NCBI RefSeq assembly: GCF_000974485.1
Contig: NZ_BBOM01000008.1
Location: 62,001 to 126,000 of the forward strand
DNA: 64,000 nt
Direction of reading: 5' to 3'
Source: Streptomyces sp. NBRC 109706
GTDB lineage: Bacteria; Actinomycetota; Actinomycetes; Streptomycetales; Streptomycetaceae
Position 1 is the first letter of the stretch. Every line of letters begins with the position of its first letter. Shown here in pieces: positions 17,550-26,160 of the stretch. A program made the position numbers and the translations under genes. The notes under the pieces are model-generated. The model worked only from the letters and a program-made list of their open reading frames with translations. It was not told the DNA's origin and made no database searches.

Positions 17550-18269
17550 TCATCCCGCGCGCCAGCTGGGATCGGTCAGCTCCACGCCCGCGTTCCGCAA
17601 GTCCGTTTCCAGGGCGGCCAGTTCGCCCGGACGTGGCACCCCGTACAGGGCGAGGGCCGCGCCCCGCCCGGCCGTCTGCAGGGTGCGCCCCGTGGCGCGG
17701 CGCTCCAGATGCGGGGCGTAGCGGGCGGTGCCCAGCGGGGTGCGGGGGACCAGCCGCTGGTTCGCCGAACCGCGCCAGACCAGATCGGTGGCCCTGGCGG
17801 CGACATAGCGGCCGGTGACCAGCGCGTCCGCGTGCCGGACGGCCCGCGCCCTGGCCTCGTCCGCCGCCACCTCCGCCTCCGTATAGCCGGTGTAGAGCAA
17901 CAGATCCGCCTCGGCCGCCCCCCTGGTCCTGGCCGCGCCCGCCAACAGGCGGGCCAGCGCCTCCGGTTGGGCCAGCGGTTCACCGCCGCTGACCGTCAGC
18001 CCCTCGGCGCCGGCGGCCAGCGCCTCGCGCCACAGCGCCAACAGCTCGGCCACCGGCCACTGCTGGCCGCCCGCCGCGTCCCAGGTGTGCCGGGACATGC
18101 AGCCGGCGCACGCCAACGGGCAGCCCTGGAACCAGATGCCAAGACGCCGCCCCGGGCCCAGCACCGTCAACGGCCAGTGGCTGCCGCTGATCCGCGCCAC
18201 CCGCCCGGGCCCCTCGTCTCCCTCGTCCGTTTCCGCTTCCGTTTCCTCGCCCCTCATGGCCGTCAGCAT
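17550..18269 (-). CDS. Radical SAM 4Fe-4S protein, NrdG-activase-like
   Basis: 239 residues. The cluster motif reads CPLACAGC (CxxxCxxC) within GIWFQGCPLACAGC, followed by LTVSGGEPLAQPEAL, the GGEP motif of radical SAM enzymes. A conserved LLLYTGYT strand follows. Overall length and layout match the small anaerobic ribonucleotide-reductase/glycyl-radical activating enzymes. No glycyl-radical enzyme is encoded in this window, so the substrate is unknown, and a role in modifying a neighbouring protein is possible. The start at 18269 could instead be ATG 18257. The gene is divergent from the kinase operon with a 140-bp shared upstream region and convergent with the macro gene. Confidence is high in the fold, low in the reaction. 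Confidence 0.8.
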   Translation of the reverse strand: MLTAMRGEETEAETDEGDEGPGRVARISGSHWPLTVLGPGRRLGIWFQGCPLACAGCMSRHTWDAAGGQQWPVAELLALWREALAAGAEGLTVSGGEPLAQPEALARLLAGAARTRGAAEADLLLYTGYTEAEVAADEARARAVRHADALVTGRYVAARATDLVWRGSANQRLVPRTPLGTARYAPHLERRATGRTLQTAGRGAALALYGVPRPGELAALETDLRNAGVELTDPSWRAG

Positions 18270-18409
18270 TTCCGCCCACCCCCGGAATCAACGCGAGCCG
18301 CCCCGTAATCCGACGGTCAACGACCGGGAATTCACCGGAGAGCGCGCGGAATTCGCCGTTACGCTGCGATTCCCTTGCCACCGTCATGGGCAATGAGGGA
18401 GGGGCCAGC
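18270..18409. promoter_or_regulatory. Divergent promoter region of radical SAM gene and kinase operon
   Basis: Contains two ggaattc words about 30 bp apart (near 18326-18355) and TACGCT (18359-18364) as a possible kinase-operon -10 box. It shares cggaattcg, gtaatc and cgaccggg with the region upstream of the macro gene, which may indicate common regulation. Promoter function is inferred. Confidence 0.4.
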
Positions 18410-20668
18410 ATGACCGATCCCACGGAATACGAGGCGCCGCCGGACGGCGAGACCCGGGGCGACGTGACCCGGCTGCCACGTCCGCTCCGGGGGCGGTTCC
18501 GGCTCACCGAGGTGCTGCGGGCCCCCACCCGGCCGGGGCAGGCCGCCGTGTTCCGCGTGCTGCGCACCGGCGGGGGCGCCGAGGAGGCACAGGGCGGCGG
18601 CGATCACGTGGTCAAGTGGTACGACCGCGCCCTGCCGCCGGACCCGGAGGTCCTGCGGCTGCTGCGCACCCGGAGCCTGCCGCACACCACCCGGCTGATC
18701 GAGACCGGCGAGGCGGAAGGACACCCCTACGAGATCGCGCCGTCCTTCGGCGACACCGATCTCGACCAGTACCGCAGGGCGCGCCCGGGCCCCGCGCCCG
18801 CCCCGCTGGTGCGCGCGGTCGTCGAGCAACTGCACGCGGCCCTGCGCGCGTTCCACGCCCGGGGCTTCGTGCACCGCGACATCACCCCGGCCAATATCGT
18901 GCTCGGCTCCCTCGACCCGGCCGACCCCAGGCTGACCCTCGTCGACTTCTCCCTCGCCGCCCGGCCGACCGGACCCGGCGGCGCCCGGCCGCCGGGGGCG
19001 GCGCCCACCTCCCCCTGGCTCACCGAACACGCGCCCTGGGGCGGCACCTACCCGTATCTCTCCCCGCAGGCCGCCCTCCACCACCAGCTGATCCACCCGT
19101 CCGACGACTGGTGGTCCCTGGGCATGGTGGTCGCCGAACTCGCCGGCGGCGCCCATCCGGTGCGCCACACCCACGGCGCGTATGTCCCCATCGAGCTGTC
19201 CGCCCGGCCCCCCGAGCTGTCCCTGGTCACCGACCCCAGGCTGCACGACCTCTGCCGGGGCCTGCTCACCCGCGACCCCGACACCCGCTGGGGCAGCGTC
19301 CAGGTCGCCGAATGGCTGGCCGGCGGCTCCCCGCCCATCGACCTGCGGGACTGGCCGCCACCCGCCCGGGCCAGGGCCGACGACCGGCCGGCGTTCCCCT
19401 TCATGGGGCAGGGGTTCACCGAACCCGCCGAGCTCGGCATGGCGTTCGACACCTACTGGGCAGGGACCGAACGCGCCCTCGGCCGGCGCCGCACCCGGCA
19501 CGCGTTCACCGACTGGCTGCGTCAGTTCACCACCTCGCCCCGCTACGACGAGGCCGCCAGGGAGGAACTCGACGCGCTTCTCGTCCTGTTGGAGCGGGCG
19601 CCGGCGCCCACCACCCTGGTCCGGCTGATCGGCTGGCTGGCGCCGCCCCTCGAACCGACCTTCCGAGGCGAGGCCGTCGCCCCCGACGGGCCCCTGGCCG
19701 ACCTCGCCGCCCGTGCCGAGGACGACGACGAACGGGCCCGAGCCGTCGTCGACGAACTGGCGCGCCACCCGATCCTCCCGCTGCTGGAAACCCGCCCCGG
19801 CGGCCAGGGCCTGACCGCCGTCGACCGGGCGTGGCGGGAGGCGCTGCGGCGCTGGCGGCCCACCGTGGACGCGCTGGCCGCCGAGTTCCCCGAGCTGCGC
19901 CGCCGGCTGCGCGAGCACCCCGCGCTCACCGCGAACGACGCGCGCCTCACCGCGCGGCTGCTGCACACGGCGGCCGCGCCCGAGCGCTGCCGCGCGCTGC
20001 TGGACGAACGCGCCACCCGCCGGCTGCGGCGGCTGCCGGAACCCGTCCGCTGGTACGGCTGGCTGGTCGCCGACCGGCGCGATCCGCTGCGGCTGGTGCT
20101 GGCCGACCAACTCGCCGGACTGGCCGAGGAGGAGGCGTGGGCGGCCAGAACCGAACGGCGCGCGCGGGCGGAGGGGCGCCGGCGCGACGCGGACTATCTG
20201 CGCGCCGTCGCCTGGCTCGACGCCCAGCAGCTGCCCGTCGCCCTCGGCTGGGCGGTGGCCGGGGCGATCGGGGTGACCTTCCCCTGGATCTTCCTCATCG
20301 GTGTCGCCGATGTCGCAGGACTCGCCGACCAGGAGAGCGTCGTCCTCGCCTGGGCGGGCGCCGTACCGGGGTTCACCGTGGTGCTGGCCCTCGAACTGCT
20401 GGTCGCCGTCCGGATCGGCGCCCTCGTCTACCATCCGCGGCACTCCCTCGCCGGGCGGCTGATCGAGGGCGGGGCGCGGCTGGGGCGGCTCGCCCGCCGC
20501 AACCGGCTGCTGGGCGCCGCCGCCCTCGTCGGCGTGGTCGCGCTCCTCGTCGCGACCCTGACCGTGGTCGCCTGGGTCTGGCCGGTCGCCACGGTGCTCG
20601 CCGTCGGCTGGTGGACCTGGCGCCGCCGCCATGTCCCGTCCGCCACCGCGCTCGGGAGGCCGCGATGA
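18410..20668 (+). CDS. Membrane-anchored Ser/Thr protein kinase with DFS motif
   Basis: 752 residues from ATG 18410, chosen for the strong gagggagggg site 5 nt upstream. The kinase domain occupies roughly 30-310: VVKWY gives Lys69, HRDITPAN gives Asp157 and Asn162, and the metal-binding motif reads DFS (179-181) instead of DFG. The core residues are present, so activity is plausible but the activation segment is unusual. A helical region of about 300 residues follows, then three or four membrane segments between about 615 and 740 (AGAIGVTFPWIFLIGV, VVLALELLVAV, LVGVVALLVATLTVV). The gene starts a tight operon of four genes whose last product has an FHA phosphothreonine-binding domain, so this is probably the kinase that writes the signal. 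Its stop overlaps the next start (ATGA). Confidence 0.88.
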   Translation: MTDPTEYEAPPDGETRGDVTRLPRPLRGRFRLTEVLRAPTRPGQAAVFRVLRTGGGAEEAQGGGDHVVKWYDRALPPDPEVLRLLRTRSLPHTTRLIETGEAEGHPYEIAPSFGDTDLDQYRRARPGPAPAPLVRAVVEQLHAALRAFHARGFVHRDITPANIVLGSLDPADPRLTLVDFSLAARPTGPGGARPPGAAPTSPWLTEHAPWGGTYPYLSPQAALHHQLIHPSDDWWSLGMVVAELAGGAHPVRHTHGAYVPIELSARPPELSLVTDPRLHDLCRGLLTRDPDTRWGSVQVAEWLAGGSPPIDLRDWPPPARARADDRPAFPFMGQGFTEPAELGMAFDTYWAGTERALGRRRTRHAFTDWLRQFTTSPRYDEAAREELDALLVLLERAPAPTTLVRLIGWLAPPLEPTFRGEAVAPDGPLADLAARAEDDDERARAVVDELARHPILPLLETRPGGQGLTAVDRAWREALRRWRPTVDALAAEFPELRRRLREHPALTANDARLTARLLHTAAAPERCRALLDERATRRLRRLPEPVRWYGWLVADRRDPLRLVLADQLAGLAEEEAWAARTERRARAEGRRRDADYLRAVAWLDAQQLPVALGWAVAGAIGVTFPWIFLIGVADVAGLADQESVVLAWAGAVPGFTVVLALELLVAVRIGALVYHPRHSLAGRLIEGGARLGRLARRNRLLGAAALVGVVALLVATLTVVAWVWPVATVLAVGWWTWRRRHVPSATALGRPR

Positions 20669-22293
20669 GCTTTGGAGTCGCCGTACCCGATATCGCCTTT
20701 GTGGCGCCCGATGTCGCCTATCCGCCGCCGGTCGGCATCACCCTGCCGTCCATCGGTGTGCCGCCCGTCGAGCTGCCCTCGGCGGGCGAGATCGGCGAGG
20801 CGGTCGCCGACCAGCTGCTCGAACTGGCCGGCGCCGCGCTGATCGGCCTGGGCGCGCTCAGCGGCGCCCTGCTCGCCGCCCGGGCCGCGATGACCGGCAC
20901 CAGGATGCTCGCCGACGCCGCCGAGCGCGCCGACCAGGCCCGCCGCGCGCTGCTCGCCGACCGCGAACAGGCGTGCCGTGTCGAGGAGTTGTGGCGGGAC
21001 GCCACCTTCGCCGTGGCCCGGGCCAACGCGCGCATCGACACCCTCAGGGCCAGGACCGCCGCCGAGCCCGCCCCCGACCCCGACAGCGGCGGCGGGGGAC
21101 CGACGCCCCCGCCGCTGCCCACCCCCCTCGACCCCACCGGGCTGCGGCTGCCCCAGGTGTACGCCTGGCTCGCCGACACCGACCGCACCGTGCGGGCAGC
21201 CGAGGCCGCACTCGCCCACCGGACGCTGCGCGCCGCCTCCTCCGGGCCGCTCACCATCGGCGGGGCCCGCGAGGAGGAGGCCGCGCGCCGGGCCGAGCGA
21301 CTGCGCGAGCGCCGCGAACGCGCCCTCGCCGCCTATGCGGCCGCCGACACCGAGGCGGCGGCCGTGGCCGCGCTGCCGGCCTACACCGCCACGCCCCCGG
21401 ACGCCGAGGTGGTGACCGCCGAACGCGCCACCGAGCTGGGCGCCGAACTGCTGGCCGGTCTCGACCTGGACGTGCCGCCGACCGAGTACACCCGGGTCGA
21501 GACGGCGATCGGCCACGCCGTCGAACTCGCCCCCACCCGCCCCGTCTCGGCGTCCCGGCATCTCGCCGAGGCGCGCGATCTGGCCTATGCCGCCAACTGG
21601 CGCGCCCAGGACCGCCGCGAGACCGCCGACTGGGCCGCCCAGCAACTCCGGGTGCTGCGCGAGCCGTTGCCGGAACTGCCGGACGGCGCCGCGCCGCCGC
21701 CCGTGTCACCGTCCGAACTCGCCGTGCTGGAGGCGGCGGTGGCCGGCCGCGCCGGGGTGACCCCACGGCAGCGCGCCGAGATCGCCAGCCGGGTCGCCGA
21801 ACGGGAGACCGCGCTCACCCGCCTCTACGTCGGCCAACTCCTGCACCGCACCCTGAACCAACAGGCCGGCGTGGACAGCGGGTTGACGGTCACTCAGGTG
21901 GCGCCCGGGATCCGGCACATCGAATGGGCCCCGCACGACTGGGGCGACGAGCACTGGCTGCGCCTGGTCGTCGACCAGGCCGGGGTGCTCCGGATGCTGA
22001 CCATGCACCGGATCAGGGAGCAGCACGAGGACACCGACGCGGCCCGCGCCCTCGACCACACGCGCTGCCGGGAGGCCGGCACCCACCTCGCCGCGCTCGC
22101 CGAAGCCGCCGAGGCGGCCGGCTTCCCCCTGGACCTCAGCTACGACGAGGCCCGCCCCGTCGCCGGCACCCGCCACCCCGACCCCGGGGGACGCGACCGG
22201 CGGCGCCCCGCCGGCCAGGACCGGGCCCGCGACGACCGGCCGGCCCCGAAGGCCAGATACCGCACCCACGGTGAGGGGAACGAGCGCCCATGA
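20665..22293 (+). CDS. Helix-rich protein of unknown function, second gene of kinase/AAA/FHA operon
   Basis: 542 residues. ATG 20665 overlaps the kinase stop by 4 nt and has gggagg upstream. It begins with a Pro/Val-rich extended segment, then an Ala-rich possibly membrane-associating helix (AGAALIGLGALSGALLAARA). Long charged helices with coiled-coil character follow to about 400. A compact C-terminal alpha/beta region holds IEWAPHDWGDEHWLRLVVD and LRMLTMHRIREQHED. No known family was recognised. It could be the scaffold between the membrane kinase and the AAA+ ATPase; the four-base overlaps on both sides argue for stoichiometric co-production. Real coding is supported by periodic GC3 and the coupled starts. 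Confidence 0.75.
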   Translation: MSFGVAVPDIAFVAPDVAYPPPVGITLPSIGVPPVELPSAGEIGEAVADQLLELAGAALIGLGALSGALLAARAAMTGTRMLADAAERADQARRALLADREQACRVEELWRDATFAVARANARIDTLRARTAAEPAPDPDSGGGGPTPPPLPTPLDPTGLRLPQVYAWLADTDRTVRAAEAALAHRTLRAASSGPLTIGGAREEEAARRAERLRERRERALAAYAAADTEAAAVAALPAYTATPPDAEVVTAERATELGAELLAGLDLDVPPTEYTRVETAIGHAVELAPTRPVSASRHLAEARDLAYAANWRAQDRRETADWAAQQLRVLREPLPELPDGAAPPPVSPSELAVLEAAVAGRAGVTPRQRAEIASRVAERETALTRLYVGQLLHRTLNQQAGVDSGLTVTQVAPGIRHIEWAPHDWGDEHWLRLVVDQAGVLRMLTMHRIREQHEDTDAARALDHTRCREAGTHLAALAEAAEAAGFPLDLSYDEARPVAGTRHPDPGGRDRRRPAGQDRARDDRPAPKARYRTHGEGNERP

Positions 22294-24308
22294 CCCGGAC
22301 CGGCGAAGCACCCGACCGGCGCCTTCCCGCCTTCGCCGAGGAGGTGGACGCGACCCTCGCCGTCCACGCCCAGTTCGTGCTGCACGGCAATGTCCGCGAC
22401 GAATACCTCGTCGTCCACCGGGGCCGCGACCGCACCGCCGACATGGCCGGGCTGCTCTGGCATGTCCTCCGCCACCGGGGCTATGACGCCCTGGTGCGCT
22501 ACGACGCCGTCGACGGCTTCACCGTCCACCCCGGCAGCGCCCTGCCCGATGTCGAGCGGCTGCTCGGCCGGGGCCGGGTCGGCCGCCGCTACCGGGGCCG
22601 GCTGCTGCGCGCCGACCGCAGCCCCCGGCTGGACGAACTCGGCCCGCTGCTGCGCGCCGTTGCCACCGGCGCCGAACCACCACGCCGCGCCCGACAGGGC
22701 GCCGACCGTACCGAACCCACGGCGCTGGAGAACGAACCCCCGCAGCGGCTGGCCCTGTTGATCGACTACGCCGCGCGGATCGCCACCGATGTCAACCGAC
22801 TCAGCGACGCCGAACGGGACTTCTTCCTCGGCTGCCTCAAACTGGCCGACGACGTGGCCCCGTTGACCCACCCCCGCACCGGACGCGACCTCTACAACCC
22901 GGTGATCTGGCTGGCCGACGGCGAACGCGATCTGCCCACCTGGCTGGTCTCCGGCAGCGACCGGATCCGCACCATCGGCGTGCCGCTGCCCGATCTGGAG
23001 GAACGCGGCCGGCTGGCCCGCCTCCGGATCGCCGAGGCGGCGCCCGCCGCCGAACCGCTCCCACCGCGCCTGCGCAAACCGACCGACCCGCCGCCGCACG
23101 AGCCCGTCCTCGGACCCGAAGCGGCGCGCGCCGCCGAGGAGTTCGCCAAGTCGGCGGATGGGCTCTCGCTGCGCGCCATGCGGGAGTGCGAGCGGCTGGC
23201 CGCCGACCGGGGCTGGCCGCCGACCCGGATGCCGGACGCCGTCCGTGTCTACCGGCTCGGCGTCGAGGACAACCCCTGGCGCCGAGGCCATGTCAGGGAA
23301 CGGATCCGCGCGGGGGAGGAGTTCATCCGCTCCCGGGTGAAGGGCCAGGAGCCGGCCGTCGTCAAGACCACCGACATCCTCAAACGGGCCGCCCTCGGCC
23401 TCTCCGGCGCCCAGGCGGCCAATCCCGGACACCGGCCACGCGGCGTCCTCTTCTTCGCCGGCCCCACCGGGACCGGCAAGACCGAACTGGCCAAGTCCGT
23501 GGCCACCGTACTCTTCGGCAGCCCGGAGGCGTGTCTGCGGTTCGACATGAGCGAGTTCTCCGCGCCGCACTCCGCCGACCGGCTGGTCGGCGCACCGCCC
23601 GGCTATGTCGGGTACGAGGCCGGCGGCGAACTGACCAGCGCGGTGCGCACCGACCCGTTCCGCGTTGTCCTCTTCGACGAGATCGAGAAGGCGGACAAGG
23701 GGGTCCTCGACAAGTTCCTCCAGGTGCTGGAGGACGGCCGGCTCACCGACGGACAGGGCATCACCACGCACTTCAGCGAGTGCGTCATCATCTTCACCTC
23801 CAACCTCGGCGTGCTGACCGAGGACCCGGCGACCGGCCTGAAACGGCGCGTCGTCGAACCCGGCACGCCCTACGAGGCGTTGGCGGCGACCGTGCACGCC
23901 AATGTCGAGCGGCACTTCACCGAGGTGGTGGGCCGCCCCGAGCTGCTGAACCGACTCGGCGGCAATGTGGTGGTCTTCGACTTCATCGGCGCCGATGTCG
24001 CCCACCGCATCTTCGATCTGCAGCTCGGCAATATCGCCGCCCGGCTCCGCGACGACCAACGGCTCGAACTGCGCCTCGACCCCGAGGCGCGACAACGGCT
24101 CACCCGGCGCTGCACCGCCCAGCTGGACAACGGCGGCCGCGGCATCGGCAACGAGCTGGAGACCGCGCTGGTCAACCCGCTGGCCAGGGCCCTGTTCGAC
24201 GCGGGCGACCTGCCGGAGCGCAGCGTCGTCACGGTGACCTCGGTCGACGAGCGACCGGACGGCACCGTACGGCTCCAACTGGACATCCAACACCCAACCG
24301 CCCCATGA
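22290..24308 (+). CDS. ClpB D2-like AAA+ ATPase with degenerate N-terminal half
   Basis: 672 residues starting inside the previous stop (ATGA). The C-terminal half is a complete class-2 AAA+ module of the ClpA/ClpB D2 type: Walker A GPTGTGKT (about 391-398), pore-loop segment APPGYVGYEAGG, Walker B RVVLFDEIEKAD, sensor-1 FTSNLG and arginine finger RPELLNRLGGN, then a C-terminal small domain. The N-terminal half (1-330) resembles an ATPase-like fold (FVLHGNVRDEYLV) but has no Walker A lysine, so it is probably inactive or regulatory. The GYVG loop implies threading of a polypeptide through a hexamer pore. The operon suggests that the target or activation is set by kinase/FHA signalling. No ClpP-binding loop was recognised, so unfolding or remodelling is likelier than proteolysis. 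Confidence 0.88.
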   Translation: MTRTGEAPDRRLPAFAEEVDATLAVHAQFVLHGNVRDEYLVVHRGRDRTADMAGLLWHVLRHRGYDALVRYDAVDGFTVHPGSALPDVERLLGRGRVGRRYRGRLLRADRSPRLDELGPLLRAVATGAEPPRRARQGADRTEPTALENEPPQRLALLIDYAARIATDVNRLSDAERDFFLGCLKLADDVAPLTHPRTGRDLYNPVIWLADGERDLPTWLVSGSDRIRTIGVPLPDLEERGRLARLRIAEAAPAAEPLPPRLRKPTDPPPHEPVLGPEAARAAEEFAKSADGLSLRAMRECERLAADRGWPPTRMPDAVRVYRLGVEDNPWRRGHVRERIRAGEEFIRSRVKGQEPAVVKTTDILKRAALGLSGAQAANPGHRPRGVLFFAGPTGTGKTELAKSVATVLFGSPEACLRFDMSEFSAPHSADRLVGAPPGYVGYEAGGELTSAVRTDPFRVVLFDEIEKADKGVLDKFLQVLEDGRLTDGQGITTHFSECVIIFTSNLGVLTEDPATGLKRRVVEPGTPYEALAATVHANVERHFTEVVGRPELLNRLGGNVVVFDFIGADVAHRIFDLQLGNIAARLRDDQRLELRLDPEARQRLTRRCTAQLDNGGRGIGNELETALVNPLARALFDAGDLPERSVVTVTSVDERPDGTVRLQLDIQHPTAP

Positions 24309-24871
24309 CCGCCGACGGGAACCACGGGAACCACGAGAACCACGAAAATGAATGGGACGACGACGACTGGGACGAGCCGTTCTCGGACGACGACGAGCCG
24401 TTGCCGGACGACGACGGGCCGCCGGACGAGGCGCCGCCCGTGGCCGTGCCCGAGGCCGTCCCCTGCTGGAACTGCGGCCACCCCGTCCCGCCGACCGTGG
24501 ACCCCTGCCCGACCTGCACCAGCCCAGGCGTTCATCTGGTGCTGACCCTGCACACCCCCGGACTGCGCGCGGTCGCGGGCCCCGGACGACCGCTACGGCT
24601 GGGCCGCGACCCCGGCTGGGCCCCCGCCACCGCGCCCGACCTCACCGGCGCGCCCGGCGTCTCCCGCCGCCACGCCACCATCACCGTCGACCACGACGGC
24701 ACCGCCTGGGTGGCCGACGGCACCGAAACCGGCAGCCTCAACGGCACCTGGATCAACGGCCGCCGGATCGAACCCACCGTGCCCCGACGCCTCAACGACC
24801 AGGACGAGTTGGGCCTCGGCCGCCGGGTGCGCGGCACCGTCCGCCTGCACGGCCGGAGGCGTCAGGGGTGA
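24305..24871 (+). CDS. Zinc-ribbon and FHA-domain protein
   Basis: 188 residues, coupled to the AAA+ gene by a 4-nt overlap. The first 50 residues are extremely acidic with His-Asn repeats. A zinc ribbon follows, with two CxxC pairs (CWNCGHPVPPTVDPCPTC). An FHA domain fills the C-terminal half: RLGRDP, SRRHATI and SLNGTWING are the canonical phosphothreonine-binding loops (Arg, Ser-Arg-His, Asn-Gly). FHA domains read phosphothreonine made by kinases such as the one that opens this operon, so this protein probably docks onto the phosphorylated kinase or its substrates. Its stop overlaps by 10 bp the stop end of the convergent RES gene. Confidence 0.88.
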   Translation: MTADGNHGNHENHENEWDDDDWDEPFSDDDEPLPDDDGPPDEAPPVAVPEAVPCWNCGHPVPPTVDPCPTCTSPGVHLVLTLHTPGLRAVAGPGRPLRLGRDPGWAPATAPDLTGAPGVSRRHATITVDHDGTAWVADGTETGSLNGTWINGRRIEPTVPRRLNDQDELGLGRRVRGTVRLHGRRRQG

Positions 24872-25506
24872 ATCGCGGCCCGCAGCGGGGCCAGCCAACC
24901 GTTCACCGCGCGCCGGCCGACCGCCGTGGACAGGTCATGGCTCGCCACCGGCTCCGCCTTGACCGCGCTCTCGTCACAGCGGTCGCCGAAGAACACATAG
25001 GCCAGCCCGGACCGGCGACGGCGCGACTGCCACACCATGCCCTGCGCACCCGGCGCGTCCCGGCGCAACGCCCGCGCCCAGTAACGGGTCTGCGGGGCGC
25101 CGGCCCCCTCCGCCTCCAACAGCCAGACATCCTGGCCGATACGCGCCAGATCCTCCTCCGAGACCAGCCGGATCAGCCCCAGCGGCGCCGTGGTGGTCAG
25201 CCGCGACAGCACATAGCCGTCCGCCTGCGCCCGGGGGATCAGCCGCTCGCCACGCGGGCCGTCGAACTCCCGGGACCGCAGAAACACCTCGGCCAGCGCG
25301 GTGGCGGGACAGTCCGCCACATAGAGATAGGGGTAGGGATCGTCGGTGGTGCCGTCGAAGCGGTTGCCGCCGAAGTGGGTGTGCACACTCACCGGGTTGA
25401 AGGCGGTGGCCCGGTACCGGCCACGGTGACAGCGCCACAGCTCCGTGCCGGCGGGCAGCTCCGTCAGCTGCGGGGCCAGGCCCGTGGGCGGCGGATAGGC
25501 CGGCAT
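24862..25506 (-). CDS. RES-domain protein (NAD+-degrading toxin family)
   Basis: 214 residues from ATG 25506, whose A is also the last base of the preceding gene's TGA stop. It matches the RES family by its three signature positions: Arg in ELWRCHRGRYR, Glu in ATALAEVFLR and Ser in MVWQSRRRRSG. Family members such as MbcT split NAD+ by phosphorolysis or hydrolysis and are neutralised by an Xre/MbcA-type antitoxin. The gene directly upstream encodes a protein with such a C-terminal domain. The pair sits downstream of a CHAT protease in one operon, an uncommon arrangement. Key residues look intact, so it is likely active. Confidence in the family is high; the toxin role is inference from family and pairing. 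Confidence 0.87.
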   Translation of the reverse strand: MPAYPPPTGLAPQLTELPAGTELWRCHRGRYRATAFNPVSVHTHFGGNRFDGTTDDPYPYLYVADCPATALAEVFLRSREFDGPRGERLIPRAQADGYVLSRLTTTAPLGLIRLVSEEDLARIGQDVWLLEAEGAGAPQTRYWARALRRDAPGAQGMVWQSRRRRSGLAYVFFGDRCDESAVKAEPVASHDLSTAVGRRAVNGWLAPLRAAIHP

Positions 25507-26156
25507 CAGTCGCCCTCCACCAGCGCGCGGGCCGCCTCGATCAGCCGGGTGTCCGGGACCTCCCCGATGAGCTGCGCCGGGACCCCCGCCAGCCAGCGGT
25601 TCCCGCCCAACCACCAGTCGGCCGCCCCCCACGGATCCTCGTCCGCCAGCAGCAGCGCGTTGACCCGCCGCACCACCGGACGAAGCCGGTCGTCCGCCCC
25701 GAACTGGAACTCAGGGCAACGCGCGCCGCGTTCCGGATCGGGCAGCCGGATCAGCCCCTCGTCCGCGCCGGGCGCCGGGCGGGACGGCGCGGCCAACAGC
25801 CGCCGGCGCGCCGCCCGCAGGATCTCCCGCGTCGCTTCCTCCGCCGCCTCCTCCTCGTCCGGCTCCCGCGCCAGCAGCCGCAGCAGCTCGTCCACCCGCG
25901 CCAGATCCACCACCGTGCTGCCCGGATCCAGCCGCACCCGGTTCTCCACGGCCTCCCGCACCTGGCTGTCCAACGGCAGCGCCCGCAGCACCCGCCGCAC
26001 GCCGAGCAGCGCCCGCCGCCGCTCCCGTTCGTCGCCCCCGGCCCGCCGCAACGCCCCGACCGCGTCCAGCAGTTGGCCCTGCGCCTCAGGCGTCAGATGC
26101 TCCCTCAGATGGTCCCGTCGGCGTGCCAGCAGGCCGATCAGCTCCTCGGCGTCCAC
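25506..26156 (-). CDS. Xre/MbcA/ParS-like antitoxin candidate of the RES gene
   Basis: 216 residues from GTG 26156, just after the CHAT stop, with gagagggag upstream. The first 130 residues are charged helices rich in Arg and Glu. The C-terminal 60 residues resemble the toxin-binding domain of Xre/MbcA antitoxins: NALLLADEDPWGAADWWLGG, then AGVPAQLIGEVPDT and a closing helix. That family pattern has a helix, a W/L pair, GG.PA.L and a terminal helix. Its position immediately upstream of a RES gene, with TGATG overlap, is the standard antitoxin-toxin order. No clear N-terminal helix-turn-helix was seen, so DNA binding is uncertain. The extra helical N-terminus may instead link the pair to the CHAT protein. 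Confidence 0.65.
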   Translation of the reverse strand: MDAEELIGLLARRRDHLREHLTPEAQGQLLDAVGALRRAGGDERERRRALLGVRRVLRALPLDSQVREAVENRVRLDPGSTVVDLARVDELLRLLAREPDEEEAAEEATREILRAARRRLLAAPSRPAPGADEGLIRLPDPERGARCPEFQFGADDRLRPVVRRVNALLLADEDPWGAADWWLGGNRWLAGVPAQLIGEVPDTRLIEAARALVEGD

Positions 26157-26160
26157 TCGT

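Noticed and set aside
18410..24871. Type VI secretion-like set (kinase, Clp ATPase, FHA)
   Set aside because: No sheath, Hcp, VgrG, baseplate or membrane-complex genes are present, and the ATPase layout differs from ClpV. Only the signalling parts look alike.
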